A DNA stretch of 64,000 bases, from contig LR990050.1 of NCBI GenBank assembly GCA_905147135.1, forward strand, positions 14,382,001 through 14,446,000, read 5' to 3'. The DNA comes from Blastobasis lacticolella (taxonomy: Eukaryota > Arthropoda > Insecta > Lepidoptera > Blastobasidae). Every line of letters begins with the position of its first letter. Positions within the stretch are counted from its first letter, which is position 1. The position numbers and the translations under genes were made by a program. The notes beneath the pieces are model-generated. The model was not told the DNA's origin, did not search any database, and worked only from the letters and a program-made list of their open reading frames with translations. Below, piece by piece: positions 1-10,899 of this stretch.

Positions 1-178
1 CATCTGTCCCTATGTATCTGTGTATGTACGCTTGGATCTTTTAAATAAGGCAACGGAGCTTAATGCGGTTTTCAAAAATAGATAGAGTGGTTCCATGAGG
101 AAGTTTATAAGCAAGAAAAAAGGGGTAGATAGGGGCAAAGTTGGTGTATGCGAACGAAGTCGCGCAAGGTCCACGTGT
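1..178 (+). repeat. Helitron-like short element H1, left end outside the window
   Basis: Shares with 33577-33733 the segments catctgtccc, tgtacgctt, ttaatgcggttttcaa, and cgaacgaagtcgcgc, the last a small hairpin near the 3' end. Here the terminal CTAGT is lost. Helitron assignment rests on the 3' hairpin and CTAGT in sister copies. Confidence 0.45.
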
Positions 179-225
179 TTTACAATAAAACAATACTGCC
201 TTATGCCTGTAATTTACGCCTGAAG

Positions 226-545
226 CTCGTAAGCAAGAGGTACTGGGATCGAATCCCAGTGCCGTCACGTACCTACCAATGACTATTTTCTAAGTTATGT
301 ACATTAGTTACATACTAACCGATGTTCTTGCGGTGAGGGAAAACATAGTAGAGAAACCAACACATTTAGGCGACTGAATGTGTAACCATGATCTTTACTG
401 TCATGTCAGATGGCAGTGGCTCCACTGTAATTATCTGATCTGTGAAATCCTGGATCTTGGTCAAGGCGGATTCCAGACCCTCATGCGATAGAGCACATCC
501 GGGACATTAAAGCCAAGCATTGCAAGCATTATTAGCATTGTTACT
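226..545 (+). repeat. tRNA-headed SINE (family S2)
   Basis: Begins in the anticodon arm of the tRNA-like head (ctcgtaagcaagaggta), with B-box-like ggatcgaatccc. The family body follows (accgatg.tct.gcggtgaggg, ctgatctg.caaatcctggat, gagcaca.ccgggacatta). The distal end is ragged. Confidence 0.72.
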
Positions 546-1239
546 TGGCTGGAGAAGAACGTACCTGTCCAGGCGGACTCCTCATGCTTCACAGAGCTCT
601 ACCACCGATAAAATACCACTGAAAATGTTTTTCTACCTTTAAAATAATTATGGAATATAAATACACATCCTCAGACGTCCGTACAGACCGCATCCGCTCA
701 TATTCTCGACGCGTTCTCGCAATAAATATGTGATTTAGTGTATTTTCTTCACGTCGCGAGACCTATATCGAGTCGCATATCGTGTCGAAACACGTAATCG
801 ATTGTTGCAGAATATCTCACGAGTGGTGATTGCTAACATTTTGTACTTCTGTATCTACTTACTGGATGGTAAGGGATTATCAGCGCGTTGGTGTCGTTTC
901 GCACATTTGTCGGCTAGATCTTTAAATCAAGTATTGTCGTGAATAGTCACACACTCAGCGGATAGTCTTCCGCCAAACAGAGCGAACTATCTTGTCTGTT
1001 CACTTTGTGGCCGAATCTGTCTATTCCATGTTGGCCTCTATAACCAACAGAAAAACCGCAAAATAGATAACTAACAGATGGTCCACTCCCGTCGTCCTCA
1101 AAAATTATGACGTAAACTTGCCGACTCGATAGGGTTGCTACTGTATTTATACTGAATTTTGAAAAGAGTATTTAAGAGGTCGAATACAATTTTTCAGATC
1201 GTTTACAATAATATGTGGTGTGTGGTGCCGCCAGTGGTG
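546..1239. other. No gene seen
   Basis: AT-rich sequence with scattered CpG; no open frame or repeat recognised. A partial direct repeat of gtgtggtgccgcca lies at the right edge (1219-1250). Confidence 0.5.
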
Positions 1240-1490
1240 TGTGGTGCCGCCACCTCAAAGAATAGCACCACCCCATCTCTTCCCGTGGGTGTCGTAAGAG
1301 GCGACTAAGGGACAAATCCGAAAGGTGGGCAGCAGCATCTTTCTGGGTAGATTTACATCAACTGCACTGCGATCTCCAACCCGCCTGCCAAGCGTGGAGA
1401 TTATGGCAATGACCTCCCCTTTCGTGGGAGAGGCCCGAAGTCCTGCAGTGGACTGTTATGATTGATGATTGAATTATGATGAATTATGTG
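1240..1490 (+). repeat. RTE-tailed short retroposon (family S3)
   Basis: Family marks: cgtgggtgtcgtaagaggcg, ggcagcagc, gcgatctccaacccgcctgc, ggagattatggcaatgacc, and a 3' end cctgcagtggactgttatg that then becomes TGATGA-like. The end resembles the RTE ORF terminus (..VQQWT) plus RTE 3' tail, so S3 is probably mobilised by RTE machinery. Confidence 0.7.
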
Positions 1491-1525
1491 ATGATTACAA
1501 TAACATGTCCCTGGTAAAGGACCAA

Positions 1526-1585
1526 CAATTATGATCACAATATGGCAAGGATTAGATAATCCTTGCCATAATGTGATTATAATTG
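1526..1585. repeat. Inverted repeat, about 29-base arms
   Basis: The arms meet at tggcaaggatta-ga-taatccttgcca and extend outward to caatta and its complement with few mismatches, only two bases apart. It directly follows an S3 copy; it may be a small foldback element. Confidence 0.7.
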
Positions 1586-1934
1586 TTTCCCAAGCTGTTA
1601 TCAGATTTTCCATATCAGCTTCAGACATTGTCTTTAGAAAGCGTAAAAATAATTTACTGATTTATTTACTTTTTTAAATCATCGCCACCTGATTACATCA
1701 TCAGACTTTCCCTGACTTGGGATTTGACCTACTTCCCGGTAATCAAAGTAATTGAAATTATTCATACACATGTTAATTAGATGAGAATGCAATAGTCAGT
1801 TAATCTGATGATGGAGAAGGAAGGTGGCCCCAGATTTTATTGATGTTATACCAGACAGGCATTTCCGACTAGAAACCATTAAGGTGGCCATAAGATTTTT
1901 TGTTCTGTTAAAACCGTCATATGTTTCGGCTTTC

Positions 1935-2090
1935 GAGACTGTTCAACCAGTCCTAGGGTCTCCAGCGGAAGACCTTGATCAACCTCGTCTTCGCCATCGC
2001 TATTAGAACTCGCATCTGAAGTTCGACTAGCCTCAAAGTCTGAAATAGTCACCCATCAGTTTTTAGACTCTGCGTGCGTTGCTTGTAAGT
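1935..2090 (-). repeat. 5S rRNA-derived SINE
   Basis: The minus strand contains acaagcaacgcacgc and then gatgggtgac, in the order and spacing of the internal promoter of 5S rRNA (gttaagcaacg ... ggatgggtgacc). The family body tttgaggctagtcgaacttc and ggcgaagacgagg follows. Related copies are at 25268-25392, 42345-42550 and 56405-56650. Confidence 0.6.
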
Positions 2091-2749
2091 AATATTAGTT
2101 ACAGACAAGTAATTTTATTTTATTAATAATAATATCGTTAAATTAAATAATATTCAATTTAGTTCGACAATAGAACGAATTCTTGCGTTAACAATCGCGA
2201 CAGAGCACTGCTTGAAACTGCTTGAGAATGCTTGTAAACGTAACGTCAATGAGTGCGTGACGGAAATGGCGCTTTGTTTCTAGTGGACTTTCTATTTGGG
2301 GAGACCCCTTTTTATTTTGTGGTGACGCTGTTTATCTATCTTATCATCTATAATGGATGTCTACGGCCAATGATGATGATCTACTTACTAAAATGGGCGC
2401 TTGTCTGTGGCTTTTGGTTGGTGGTGCCGATTCGTGCATACGTCGTGTTCTGTAACAAGTAGGTACAAGTGTGCAAAATGTTATTTGTTTCATTTAGTCA
2501 TAAAAAATTAAGGTTCACCACCAGGATATTTTAAAACTAAAATCCAGTGACAGAATTCAGATAATACCTGCTACCTATTATTTCAAAACAAAGTTATATT
2601 TTTTTTTAGTAGGCAACACTGTAAACACTGTGTCTGGATGCTCGTTTCATTGTGTGGTTATCAAATATAACCTTTTAATTCTATTTAGACTGATCTCAGA
2701 TCACAGTATATTTCAGTTTATAAAATAAAATCGGTCATCGACCTCGAAA
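2091..2749. other. No gene seen
   Basis: Contains an open frame of 69 codons at 2253-2462 with a hydrophobic product, but no start context, splice signal or recognisable family. Treated as chance. Confidence 0.5.
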
Positions 2750-2860
2750 AAGATGGCACGAAGTAGAGTGACCTGGCAACAAAGAGGTCTAAGTGGAAAA
2801 AAGAGAGAGAGGCCTTTGCCCTGCAGAGAGACACCGACGGCTCCTAAAAAAGTACATATC
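2750..2860 (+). pseudogene. RTE LINE 3'-terminal coding fragment
   Basis: One frame reads DLATKRSKWKKEREAFALQRDTDGS followed by a stop in interrupted agreement with the RTE C-terminal block (D..L..REEWR..GEAFVQQWD..G). Only the last 30 or so residues remain. Confidence 0.55.
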
Positions 2861-3178
2861 GATTGTAGTCTTAAATAAGTCTAATAGGTAAGTCCATCTC
2901 AAATTAAGTATTTACACGATCCGCAGAGCTAACACGAAAATACACTTAGATTTTAGGATTGTGGTTAGGGTTGAAAACTTCGAGAAGAGGCGAAGATATA
3001 TCTGTTACCGGTGAGAAGGTTCACATGGCGAAATACGTTTCACTTGTGTCGAGCACTCTCACTGGTTTTGCACTTTAAATATTCAGGTCACCCGATAGTG
3101 TTAAAATGTTGGAGTACGGAAAGTACATTATTTTAATATGGTATTTGTAATTCAATTCTTTTGTCTATTCGTTTATTT

Positions 3179-3337
3179 GACGACCTGGTTCAGTTGTTAA
3201 ATATGCCGGTCACCACGCAGAGGACCCGGGTTCGATTCCTGGACGAGCAGAAATTGAAATGATGAATTTTAAATTCTGTTACAGGTCTGGGTTTTATATG
3301 TATAATAAGTATGTATTTAAAAAAGTATACAAGCAAA
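3179..3337 (+). repeat. tRNA-headed SINE (family S1), 3'-truncated
   Basis: The head reads cgacctggttcag, and the Pol III B-box-like gggttcgattcct lies at about 3226-3240. A body with the family's aattctgtta(c)(a)gg(t)ctggg segment follows. The distal TTTGGGGCTAGATGGCGCTG part is absent. Confidence 0.7.
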
Positions 3338-3924
3338 GTATTAAGCACATTAATTAATTTATTAGTTTTACCTTGTATGTGTATTAGTTACCGTGGATAG
3401 CATTTTCTTGGTTTCAGATCGTATGCATACGTGGAGTCGTTACACATTCGTAAAGTAAAAGTAACAACGGGACCCCACAGCACCACAGAACACCACAGAG
3501 GAACTCCACAACGAAAAATAATGACCACAACACATTTTTAAAGATAGGTAGCCCGAGTAATGTTGCCACAACATTTTACAGCGTCGCATAATTTTTGCCG
3601 CGAACGAGCACAGTTTCCTTGCCAGAATCACCTCAGCGGGCAACTTGGCCGTGATTTATCATTCAGATTTGATTTAATGACCCTGCGAACGACAGTATAA
3701 CTAACCGAGAACTAAAGACAGTAACTAAGGAAAGTTGGAAGTCAGTTTGCTTTGGTTGCTAAAGGTAAGTCCATCTTGGGTGATTATGTTGGTCTTTTGA
3801 CATGTAATTGTCTTTAAAACTGATATCCATGATATCAGTCAGTAGTCCGTTAATTACGCTTTACAGGAATAGGCGTTTTAGAGATGTCAGAGAAGCTAGC
3901 TACAAGTATATTTTTTAAAAGTTA

Positions 3925-4040
3925 TAATAACTACACTAGCGACCCGCCCCGACTTCGCAAGGGTATTCTCAGTAAACCTTCGGATAGAAATTCTTTGAAT
4001 GATAGTGAGAACCCCATCAAAAACCGTGGCGTGGTTTAGG
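3925..4040 (-). repeat. Helitron-like short element H2, diverged
   Basis: ctagcgacccgccccgactt and a following region with cggatagaaattctttgaatg match the H2 3' end in reverse orientation; the remainder is diverged. Confidence 0.35.
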
Positions 4041-4148
4041 AGGAGTTAGCGAATTTAAAGATATATAGGTAGATAGATAGTTTTTATGTTATGATTTATT
4101 TAATAAACAACAATTTACAATTTATAGAAAAGAAAACAAAAGTAAATG

Positions 4149-4156
4149 CTTTAAAC
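4149..4156. repeat. Left 8-bp target site duplication of hAT copy 1
   Basis: The octamer ctttaaac directly precedes TAGAGATG and is repeated exactly at 5256-5263 after CATCTCTA. Confidence 0.88.
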
Positions 4157-5255
4157 TAGAGATGAAACGGATAGTTGTTTTTGGCCGGATACCGGATACC
4201 GGATATCCGGCCAGCCTTCCAACCGGATATCCGGATATCCGGCGGCCGGATATTTACAGGTCATAGTCTCTGAACAAGTTTGTACAAGCTGTAATCGCGG
4301 CGTGGGACTTTATACGACTGCATGTGTTTATGTAATTAAAAGTTTTCGTTCAATGTGAATAATTTGAACGTTGAACTGAACAATTCTTCCGCCCTCATAC
4401 GGATTAATAGCTTCAAAATACGGGCTTACACCTTAGCCCACAGCATTGTAGAGGATAAACGTCATCGTATACTACCTCTAAATATAAAGAAATTCATATT
4501 TTAATCCAGGATAATATTTTTTCATATCTATTATATCAATATATATCTTGATTGACTTTAAATTATTACACTAAGTACATTATAATACCAAACAGCACTT
4601 ATCTAAACTACACACGACAAAAATGCGTATTTATGCGGGTGTCACCCTGTTGGGCAAAGTACACCTATGACAAAGAAAATTTAAGAACGCTCAATGCGAT
4701 GGTGTGAGCATGTGCTCCGCCGTCCCAAAGATCACCTTAGTGCAAGTTGCCCTAAATTTGGCGACGACGATTCGCTGACACGGAAGACAGCCACACGCCA
4801 CCTGGCTGACGGCGGACTAACGGAACCTGAAGGACAATATTATTGACGCTGCTTCTGCTCAATATAGAAAGAAATGGAGGAAGCAGACAAGAAGAGCTGA
4901 CTCCAGCTAATGGAAAAGGCATAGTGCAAAAAGAAGAGACCAGAAAACTATTAACAATTTTTGCTTATCTACCAAATGAACGATACGAGTAGAACAGGTG
5001 CCAATGCCGACATAATCAATAGTTCTTTGATTTATATTTATGGTTTTTAAACGTTTTGATACGACTTTTTACTGGACTGCTACAGAATTAAAATATATTT
5101 CCGATGAGCAAAATCACTTTTATGGGCTTTTCATACATTTTTACTATCCGGTATCCGGCCGGATATTAACGCATTATCCGGTATCCGGCCGGATAGTAAA
5201 TAATGGCCGGATAGGCCGGATACCGGATAGTGGCCGGATATCCGTTACATCTCTA
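4157..5255. mobile_element. Non-autonomous hAT-type DNA transposon, copy 1 (complete)
   Basis: The element begins TAGAGATG and ends CATCTCTA, a perfect 8-base terminal inverted repeat with similarity extending about 18 bases. It is flanked by the identical 8-bp duplication ctttaaac at 4149-4156 and 5256-5263. An 8-bp duplication and a TAGAG-type end are hallmarks of the hAT superfamily. Subterminal regions (4183-4250 and 5147-5243) are arrays of CCGGATA and its complement, forming nested palindromes; GAAACGG also occurs next to the left end. No transposase is encoded. The interior contains an RTE reverse transcriptase remnant. Confidence 0.88.
4685..4925 (+). pseudogene. RTE-type reverse transcriptase C-terminal remnant inside hAT copy 1
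   Basis: The frame starting at 4685 reads ERSMRWCEHVLRRPKDH, matching the RLRWFGHV.RRP.DH block near the C-terminus of RTE-clade ORFs. Downstream, in another frame and with stops, come pieces resembling the AxDREKWRKxxRRAD block. The same remnant is in the second hAT copy, so it was part of the element before the copies parted. Non-functional. Confidence 0.65.
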
Positions 5256-5263
5256 CTTTAAAC
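5256..5263. repeat. Right 8-bp target site duplication of hAT copy 1
   Basis: Exact partner of 4149-4156, directly after the right terminal repeat. Confidence 0.88.
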
Positions 5264-5509
5264 TAACTTAAAGATAAAAAAATTGCCTGAGATCCCTAAA
5301 AATCGGTATGTCCATCAGCCCACGTCGCCGTTCGCTGGATAGCGAGGCTAAAACTTGTACTATAACATTGTAAGTACGTAAGTACCTAAATTACCTTTAA
5401 ATTCCGAACTTGGTATTTTGTGAAATATATATCTAGTGTAGTTAAGAAAAATAAACAGAAAATCTGAGAAGAACGAGGATTTGTTAACAGTAAATTCAGC
5501 ATTTCTCAT

Positions 5510-5803
5510 TCAAAACCAGTAATCTGCTGCCATTAGCTTTTGTTCTGAGCAAAAAGAAAACTTCCGTGTAAATGCTTCTTTATTGAAACTCGGTAAACTT
5601 TTATCTCGGCGTAATAAATGAGCCAAGTTCTGGCGAATCCACACTGTGTGCGTATTGTCAGCACTTCCGTCATAAACAGAGTAATTAGTGATGAGAGCCG
5701 GATTATACTTTGGATAAACACAGCCACAGATGTCGCAATGTTTGACATGAACGTATTTTAGGGTGCATTCAAATGCAAAAGCGCTTCGAATGCGCCCGCG
5801 CAC
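5510..5803 (-). CDS. Unrecognised open frame, 97 codons
   Basis: An open frame with no product I recognise. It contains a CDICGC cluster near residue 23 and a mixed polar composition, with no transmembrane segment. Its upstream end lies in a GC-rich patch (5760-5830). It could be an exon, a piece of a repeat, or chance. No splice sites or start context stand out. Confidence 0.15.
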   Translation of the reverse strand: MRGRIRSAFAFECTLKYVHVKHCDICGCVYPKYNPALITNYSVYDGSADNTHTVWIRQNLAHLLRRDKSLPSFNKEAFTRKFSFCSEQKLMAADYWF

Positions 5804-6294
5804 GAGCGGGGCTCAAGCGACCCGCGTGCATGTCTTCAATTATTGTTTCGTACTAGACAGGACAAACAAATTAAAAGCAAAGAAATCTAGAAGCAGATCA
5901 TTACTTTTTGGCAAATGAGGTTTTCTTACTATTTTGACACCGCTGAATTAAAAAATGCCGGTTACCAACCACTCCCCACCCCCGTTACCCGCTTTTCCTC
6001 TGTAAAGTGTCCCTTGCCGTGGTTTATTTTCATATTGTAGTGAAACGGTTACAGATTAGAGCAAATTGTCAATAAAGAAATTAATTTACATTAAATTTCC
6101 TAAACAAAAATGCTAAACTTATATCGTTACGATAACTAGTCTTTGAAAGACAGCCTCACACATTGTACAAAAAGTTAAATAAATGTTTTCTTTAACTTTA
6201 TTGTCAATTTGTAGGAAAATGACAGCAGTAACAAGAAAGTTTATTTTCGATATTTAATTCAAAGTCGTATAAACAAGGGTTATTGAATGGTAAT

Positions 6295-6421
6295 ATGCAG
6301 CGCGTCGCTCGAGCGCTGTTGCAGCAACAGCTCGCGTGCGGAGCGCGAACGGCGTGCAAGCCGTCGCTGCAACTGTGCATTCGGGGCGTGTTCGCGAGAT
6401 ACAGTACTTACATTGACTTAC
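6295..6421 (+). CDS. Candidate first coding exon of a mitochondrial protein
   Basis: I do not recognise the product. From the ATG at 6295 the frame stays open for 42 codons and then meets a strong donor, AC|GTAAGTAC, after base 6421. The peptide begins MQRVARALLQQQL, has no acidic residue until the penultimate codon, carries eight Arg/Lys, and ends with RYSTYIDL. That resembles an amphipathic mitochondrial targeting sequence with an Arg-containing cleavage region. The stretch is sharply GC- and CpG-rich against AT-rich flanks. Unspliced, the frame stops after seven more codons. No downstream exon was found, so the rest of any gene would lie beyond a long intron. A chance frame in a GC island, or a fragment of a repeat, is the alternative. 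Confidence 0.3.
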
Positions 6422-6444
6422 GTAAGTACACAATTACGCGCTGA

Positions 6445-7231
6445 CTATCAAAACTCAGTGCCTCTTTGGGTGGAAAATCGTGTTTGATTTTTACAATATA
6501 CTGTTTAACTACTATGGAGAAGCTTTATTTCAACAGGTCCATCCTTGAAAATATCTTGTAATGGCCATCTCTTCCATCAGGAGTGTCCCGTCCCACCAAA
6601 CAGTTGATATTTCTCCAAATAGAACAACGACCAAGACATACGCGACATAATGACGTCAACAACACAAGTTCTTAAAAATATTAAAGAATTGTTTCTAAAA
6701 TATATGGTTTTATTTAAATTAGTACGGTGAGGTACACAATTTTTGTCTAAAATGTTCCACAGAAAGCATTTATATAATAATCGCCTACTTGTCATTTTCG
6801 CCAGCTACAAAAATGTGCTAGTGGACTGCGGGAGAATTTCCATAATCAGATGTAGCGGTTGCCCATCAAGGAGCGGTTCCAAAGTGAAGTAAGCGAAATC
6901 TAATTAAAACCCATTTGGGCTGGACACTTAATGGGTTAGGCATTCTGTGGGCCGAGGACTGTCCGTCTCACATCCAATTTGTAAGTTCAGGATTGAATGG
7001 ACTGCTCAATATTGCGACGTAGGGGTTAGTTTTGGACGGGGTGTAATAAAAAAAAACTTTATTTTTAAGAAAGGCAATGATTCATTTTGTAACACAGTAG
7101 TTAAGTTTATTTTATCACGATTGCAGGACAAACCAGTTAGGCCTACGGACAAGTAAGTACGTGAAGATAATCAGCATCCCAAATATAGCATACTCCTAGT
7201 TTTGGTTTGTTATGTGGTAGCTTCTAAAATT
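6445..7231. other. No gene seen
   Basis: Region directly downstream of the candidate mitochondrial exon. No second exon with convincing splice sites was found. Confidence 0.45.
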
Positions 7232-7482
7232 CGGTTCATCATCACAGCCCGTAACAGTCCACTGCAGGACTTAGGGCCTCTTTCACGAAAGGTATTGCCA
7301 TAATCTCCACGCTTGGCAGGCGGGTTGGAGATCGTAGTGAATGGAAAATGCTGCTGCCCATTTTCCAGACTACGGGTACTCTTGATCTTTTGCCTCGAAA
7401 ACATTAGTCGCCTTGTACGACACCCATGAGTGTAAAGGGTTGGTGCTATTCTACTCAGCCGGACACCACACGGCCATCGGCT
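7232..7482 (-). repeat. RTE-tailed short retroposon (family S3)
   Basis: Reverse copy running from ttcatcatcacagcccg to ggacaccacacggcc. Complete for the family except for a short deletion near 7340. Confidence 0.72.
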
Positions 7483-8621
7483 ATTCAGTTATAGCGACCC
7501 AATATGAAGACCACTTTATGAATAAGGGAAATATATCGTTATTTGTGTGGATACGCACCATAATGGCTACCTACGCCAATGTACATTGCTACGACATAAC
7601 ATAACTCGGCCACAGGACGAAGGAATACCAATTTTGTTTCGCCCTCGTATAAGCCTTTCTGAGAAGGAACACGTCCCTTGCACCCTTACCAAGTTTGCTA
7701 CACGGCGACTAAACGCGTATGTTTACGGAAATAAGGTACGGGTGAACTCGGGACGTTGGAGATGTGTCTATCGGACCGGATTGTTTTAATTGGCATCGAA
7801 GGATATCGTCTAATGATGTCTCACGTGCCAGCAACAACGTGGCTCACGCCTGTCGAACCGTGAACAACGTCTGGAAAGGCGGGAGGCATGAGCCATATAT
7901 CCTATTCTTGGTTCGCGTATTATTGGAAATAAAATAGAGCCGTCGATAATAAGGGTAAGTATTGATTTTTCGTTGCCGGTAGTATGATAAATATGAATTA
8001 ACTGGCCGCTGTCTTAGGCCCTGTCGTAATTTCATAATTGGCAATGGTCGGGCGACCAATGTCGTACGACGGACGTAACCAAACCTCAAAACCTCCCGCC
8101 GTACGACCGTGGTCGCACGACCGCTTTTAAATAGGACAGCGTTTTATGTGAAAACGCTTATGGGTCAGCTATTGTAATGTATTGTAACAAAATTATCAGC
8201 TCCAAAAAACTATCCAAGGGAGTGTGATGGCTTCGAAAAACAACCCACTTACACACAAATAGACAGGATTTTACAAAAAAAACGTAATAACCGATACAGC
8301 ATTATTGACGTAAAATAAGTTCCGGTACAAGGATCACGACCGGGATGTAGAGTGAATCCAAGCGAATAATGAGTAAATGCTATCTTTTAAAATTTGAATA
8401 TTAGTATAGAGTCAATTAGTGGTGTAAAAATTAGTTGTTAAGCAATAATTTTTATGACATAAAACAATAAGTAACGTTTTTAAGACGCCTAATCTATTAT
8501 TGCAGCTAGCAAACACGAATGCTTGGGTTCCGGTTTGAAGGTTAGGTACAGCAGCCTATAGCGATATTCACAAACAATACTTAGGTAACTTTTATCTTTA
8601 GTTTCTTTATATTAGTAAAGT
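7483..8621. other. Non-coding sequence with a GTCGTACGAC-rich patch
   Basis: Mostly unrecognised. 8040-8125 has several copies of GTCGTACGA or its variants and is related to 57073-57155, so it is probably part of an unnamed repeat. Confidence 0.4.
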
Positions 8622-9293
8622 ATGCGTCCTAACAACATTACAATAGAGACACATTGCTGCAAAACAGCAATGATGAGTAAAAATATTACTGAAATGGGTC
8701 CCAAACTATATAACAAACTACCAGAATGTGCAAAGTCTCTAGATGTTAAAAATTTCAAAGTATTTTTAACTAATTTGCTAATTGATAAATGCTATTATAA
8801 TATTAATGATTACCTTAGTGACATAAATTTAAAAAAACTTTGACATTTGGATATTTTAGCATTCTATTTGGTAGGAATACATTTTATTTTTATTTTATTA
8901 AGGGCGATGACATTATTTTAATAATTCAGATTGACATTTTTTTAGTGACACTTTATGGAATAACTATTAAATTTGAATTATTATTACTTGACATTTTATA
9001 TTTTATTGACATTTTATGAAATAATTAGTACATTTGAATTATTATTATTTGTCATTATAATTTAGTTGTTTTAACTTAAGACATTCAATTTTAATTATTT
9101 GACATAATAATGATTAGTGATTTGACATTTATTTAATATACTTTTTAATTGTATTGCAAACAATCAAGTTCATGTGAAACATGTAATATTTAGTATGCCT
9201 TAAGGCGCATCATGGAGCCGCTGCTATTACTATTTACCACCTTTATGTACCTGTGATGACTGAATAAATGATTATGATTATGATTATGATTAA
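8622..9293 (+). pseudogene. Non-LTR retrotransposon ORF2 C-terminus and 3' untranslated region
   Basis: The 73-codon frame includes MGPKLYNKLPECAKSLDVKN, then FKVFLTNLL and CYYNINDYL. This is the typical last segment of CR1/Daphne/Jockey-like ORF2 proteins (GP.LYN.LP....FK..L...L...). A 400-base AT-rich 3' region follows and ends in four GATTAT units at 9270-9293, a LINE tail. Everything upstream is truncated. Confidence 0.7.
9270..9293 (+). repeat. Microsatellite (GATTAT)n
   Basis: Four GATTAT units forming the 3' tail of the LINE fragment at 8622-9293. Confidence 0.8.
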
Positions 9294-9453
9294 CAGTGTT
9301 CAAATACGTCTACATGATTGGTCCATTTTGACAGACGCGTAAAGGCGATGGACCCCCAAGTGCTGTTAAATTGGTACCCTGCGCGGCATTATGAGACCTC
9401 ATAGTAACGTTTCCGAAACGGGTGTTAGTCCTCAAAGTGACAACGTACCCACG

Positions 9454-9496
9454 GTTCTGAATTTCTGTCACATTTATTGTAGCAGAAATTCAGAAC
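9454..9496. repeat. Inverted repeat, 14-base arms
   Basis: gttctgaatttctg and cagaaattcagaac are exact complements separated by 15 bases. No element assigned. Confidence 0.75.
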
Positions 9497-9935
9497 ACAA
9501 AAATCAGAACCTTAACGCTTGAATCGTCAACAAAGGGCCAAAGTTACCACTTTTCGTCAGGTGAGCTGAATACTCATCTGAGTTGTAAAAAAATACTAGA
9601 AGAAAAATACTGTAAACGCCAAAGCTTGTTAAAGAAATCCTAGTTTAGGGAGGCAACAAGTATCCGCATAATCCAGAATAGCACGAAACGCTTGTGCTAG
9701 CTCAATTTGTCTTTTAACGTAACAGATTCCTCCGCCACCGCGACGTTCCAGTGTCGGCAAAAATTTTAAAGTTTCCCTCTGCAAATTGCTGTGACGGGCC
9801 AGGTGTGAGGGCGAAGTACGAGTAAAGTCGCTTAAATTCTGACCTCCTGTGTTAAATAAAGTTCTAAATTCGGTGTCTTGTCTTTGCTGGTTTGTCTACT
9901 TCTTCGTATCGTATCATCTTCGTGTTAATGTTGCG

Positions 9936-10262
9936 CACGAGGCCCGGGGTCCGCATTGACCATGATCCAAGATTTGTCAGATCAGGTAATTATAGTGAAG
10001 CGACTACCATCTGACCTCCGTGACCTTGCTATCAGGGGAACCTGACCAGATTGGATCATGGTTACAGATTCAGTCGTCTGAATGTGCAGGTTCCATCACG
10101 ATGTTTTCCCACACCGTAAGAGTATCAGTAAGTATTCAACTAAAGTACATAACTTAGAAAAGAGTTATTGGTACATGGCCAGAACGGTATTCGAACCAGG
10201 TACCTCTCGCTTACCCTAACCTAACCTAACGATACCCTAACCGCTCGGCCATCGACGCTCCT
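9936..10262 (-). repeat. tRNA-headed SINE (family S2) with telomere-like insertion
   Basis: Full-length reverse copy ending in ggccatcgacgctcc. Within the tRNA-like head, where other copies have cttacgagtcggatacc, it has a run of CCTAA units (about 10214-10232). Confidence 0.75.
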
Positions 10263-10627
10263 TCTGTCTACTTATTCTTTCATCGTACATTAATGGACCA
10301 ACAAATCGACAAATGAGCAAATCCTTTTTAGAATTTTGAGGTTTTTTCGTGTTTGGAAAAAAGTTAATGGACTGGAAGTGGGAAGTTTACGTTTTATCGA
10401 AATATATCGAGGAACCAGCCAAAATGTAACGGTAAGGTCTATACATTAAAGCTCATTCTTCTTCTTATCGTGTCGATATTACGTATAATAGGTTCCTTGC
10501 AAGGAATTTATTTTTTATTTATTTATTTATACCTTCCGAGCGACACGGGCGGCACTATCTGAGGTCTTTAACAGGATCTAAAATGAGCAGGAGTCGAAGG
10601 TCGGGCAGACCAGCTCGATTTTATTCT

Positions 10628-10896
10628 GACGACCTGAGTAGTTCGGTTGGTTAACGCACGCCACGCAGAGGTCCCGGGTTTGATTCCCGGCCAAGCAGAA
10701 ATTAAAATGATGAATTTTGTTTTCTGATACGGGTCTGGGTACTACATGCATAAAAACTATGTATTGAAAAAAAGGATAAGTATAAATTATCTAACACCCA
10801 TATCGCAAGCTTTGCTTACTTTGGGGCTAGCGCCATCTAAATGGCGCTGTGGGAATTCGTCAAAGCATATTTATTATTAATTTATTTATTTATTAT
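10628..10896 (+). repeat. tRNA-headed SINE (family S1), near full length
   Basis: It runs from gacgacctgag through a B-box-like gggtttgattccc to the distal gcgccatctaaatggcgctg and a TTTATT tail. The distal part contains an extra inverted piece (gcgccatct before atggcgctg). Confidence 0.75.
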
Positions 10897-10899
10897 TCT

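Noticed and set aside
2253..2462. A hydrophobic 69-codon frame that might be a small membrane protein
   Set aside because: No Kozak-like context, promoter or recognised family, and AT-rich DNA yields such frames by chance.
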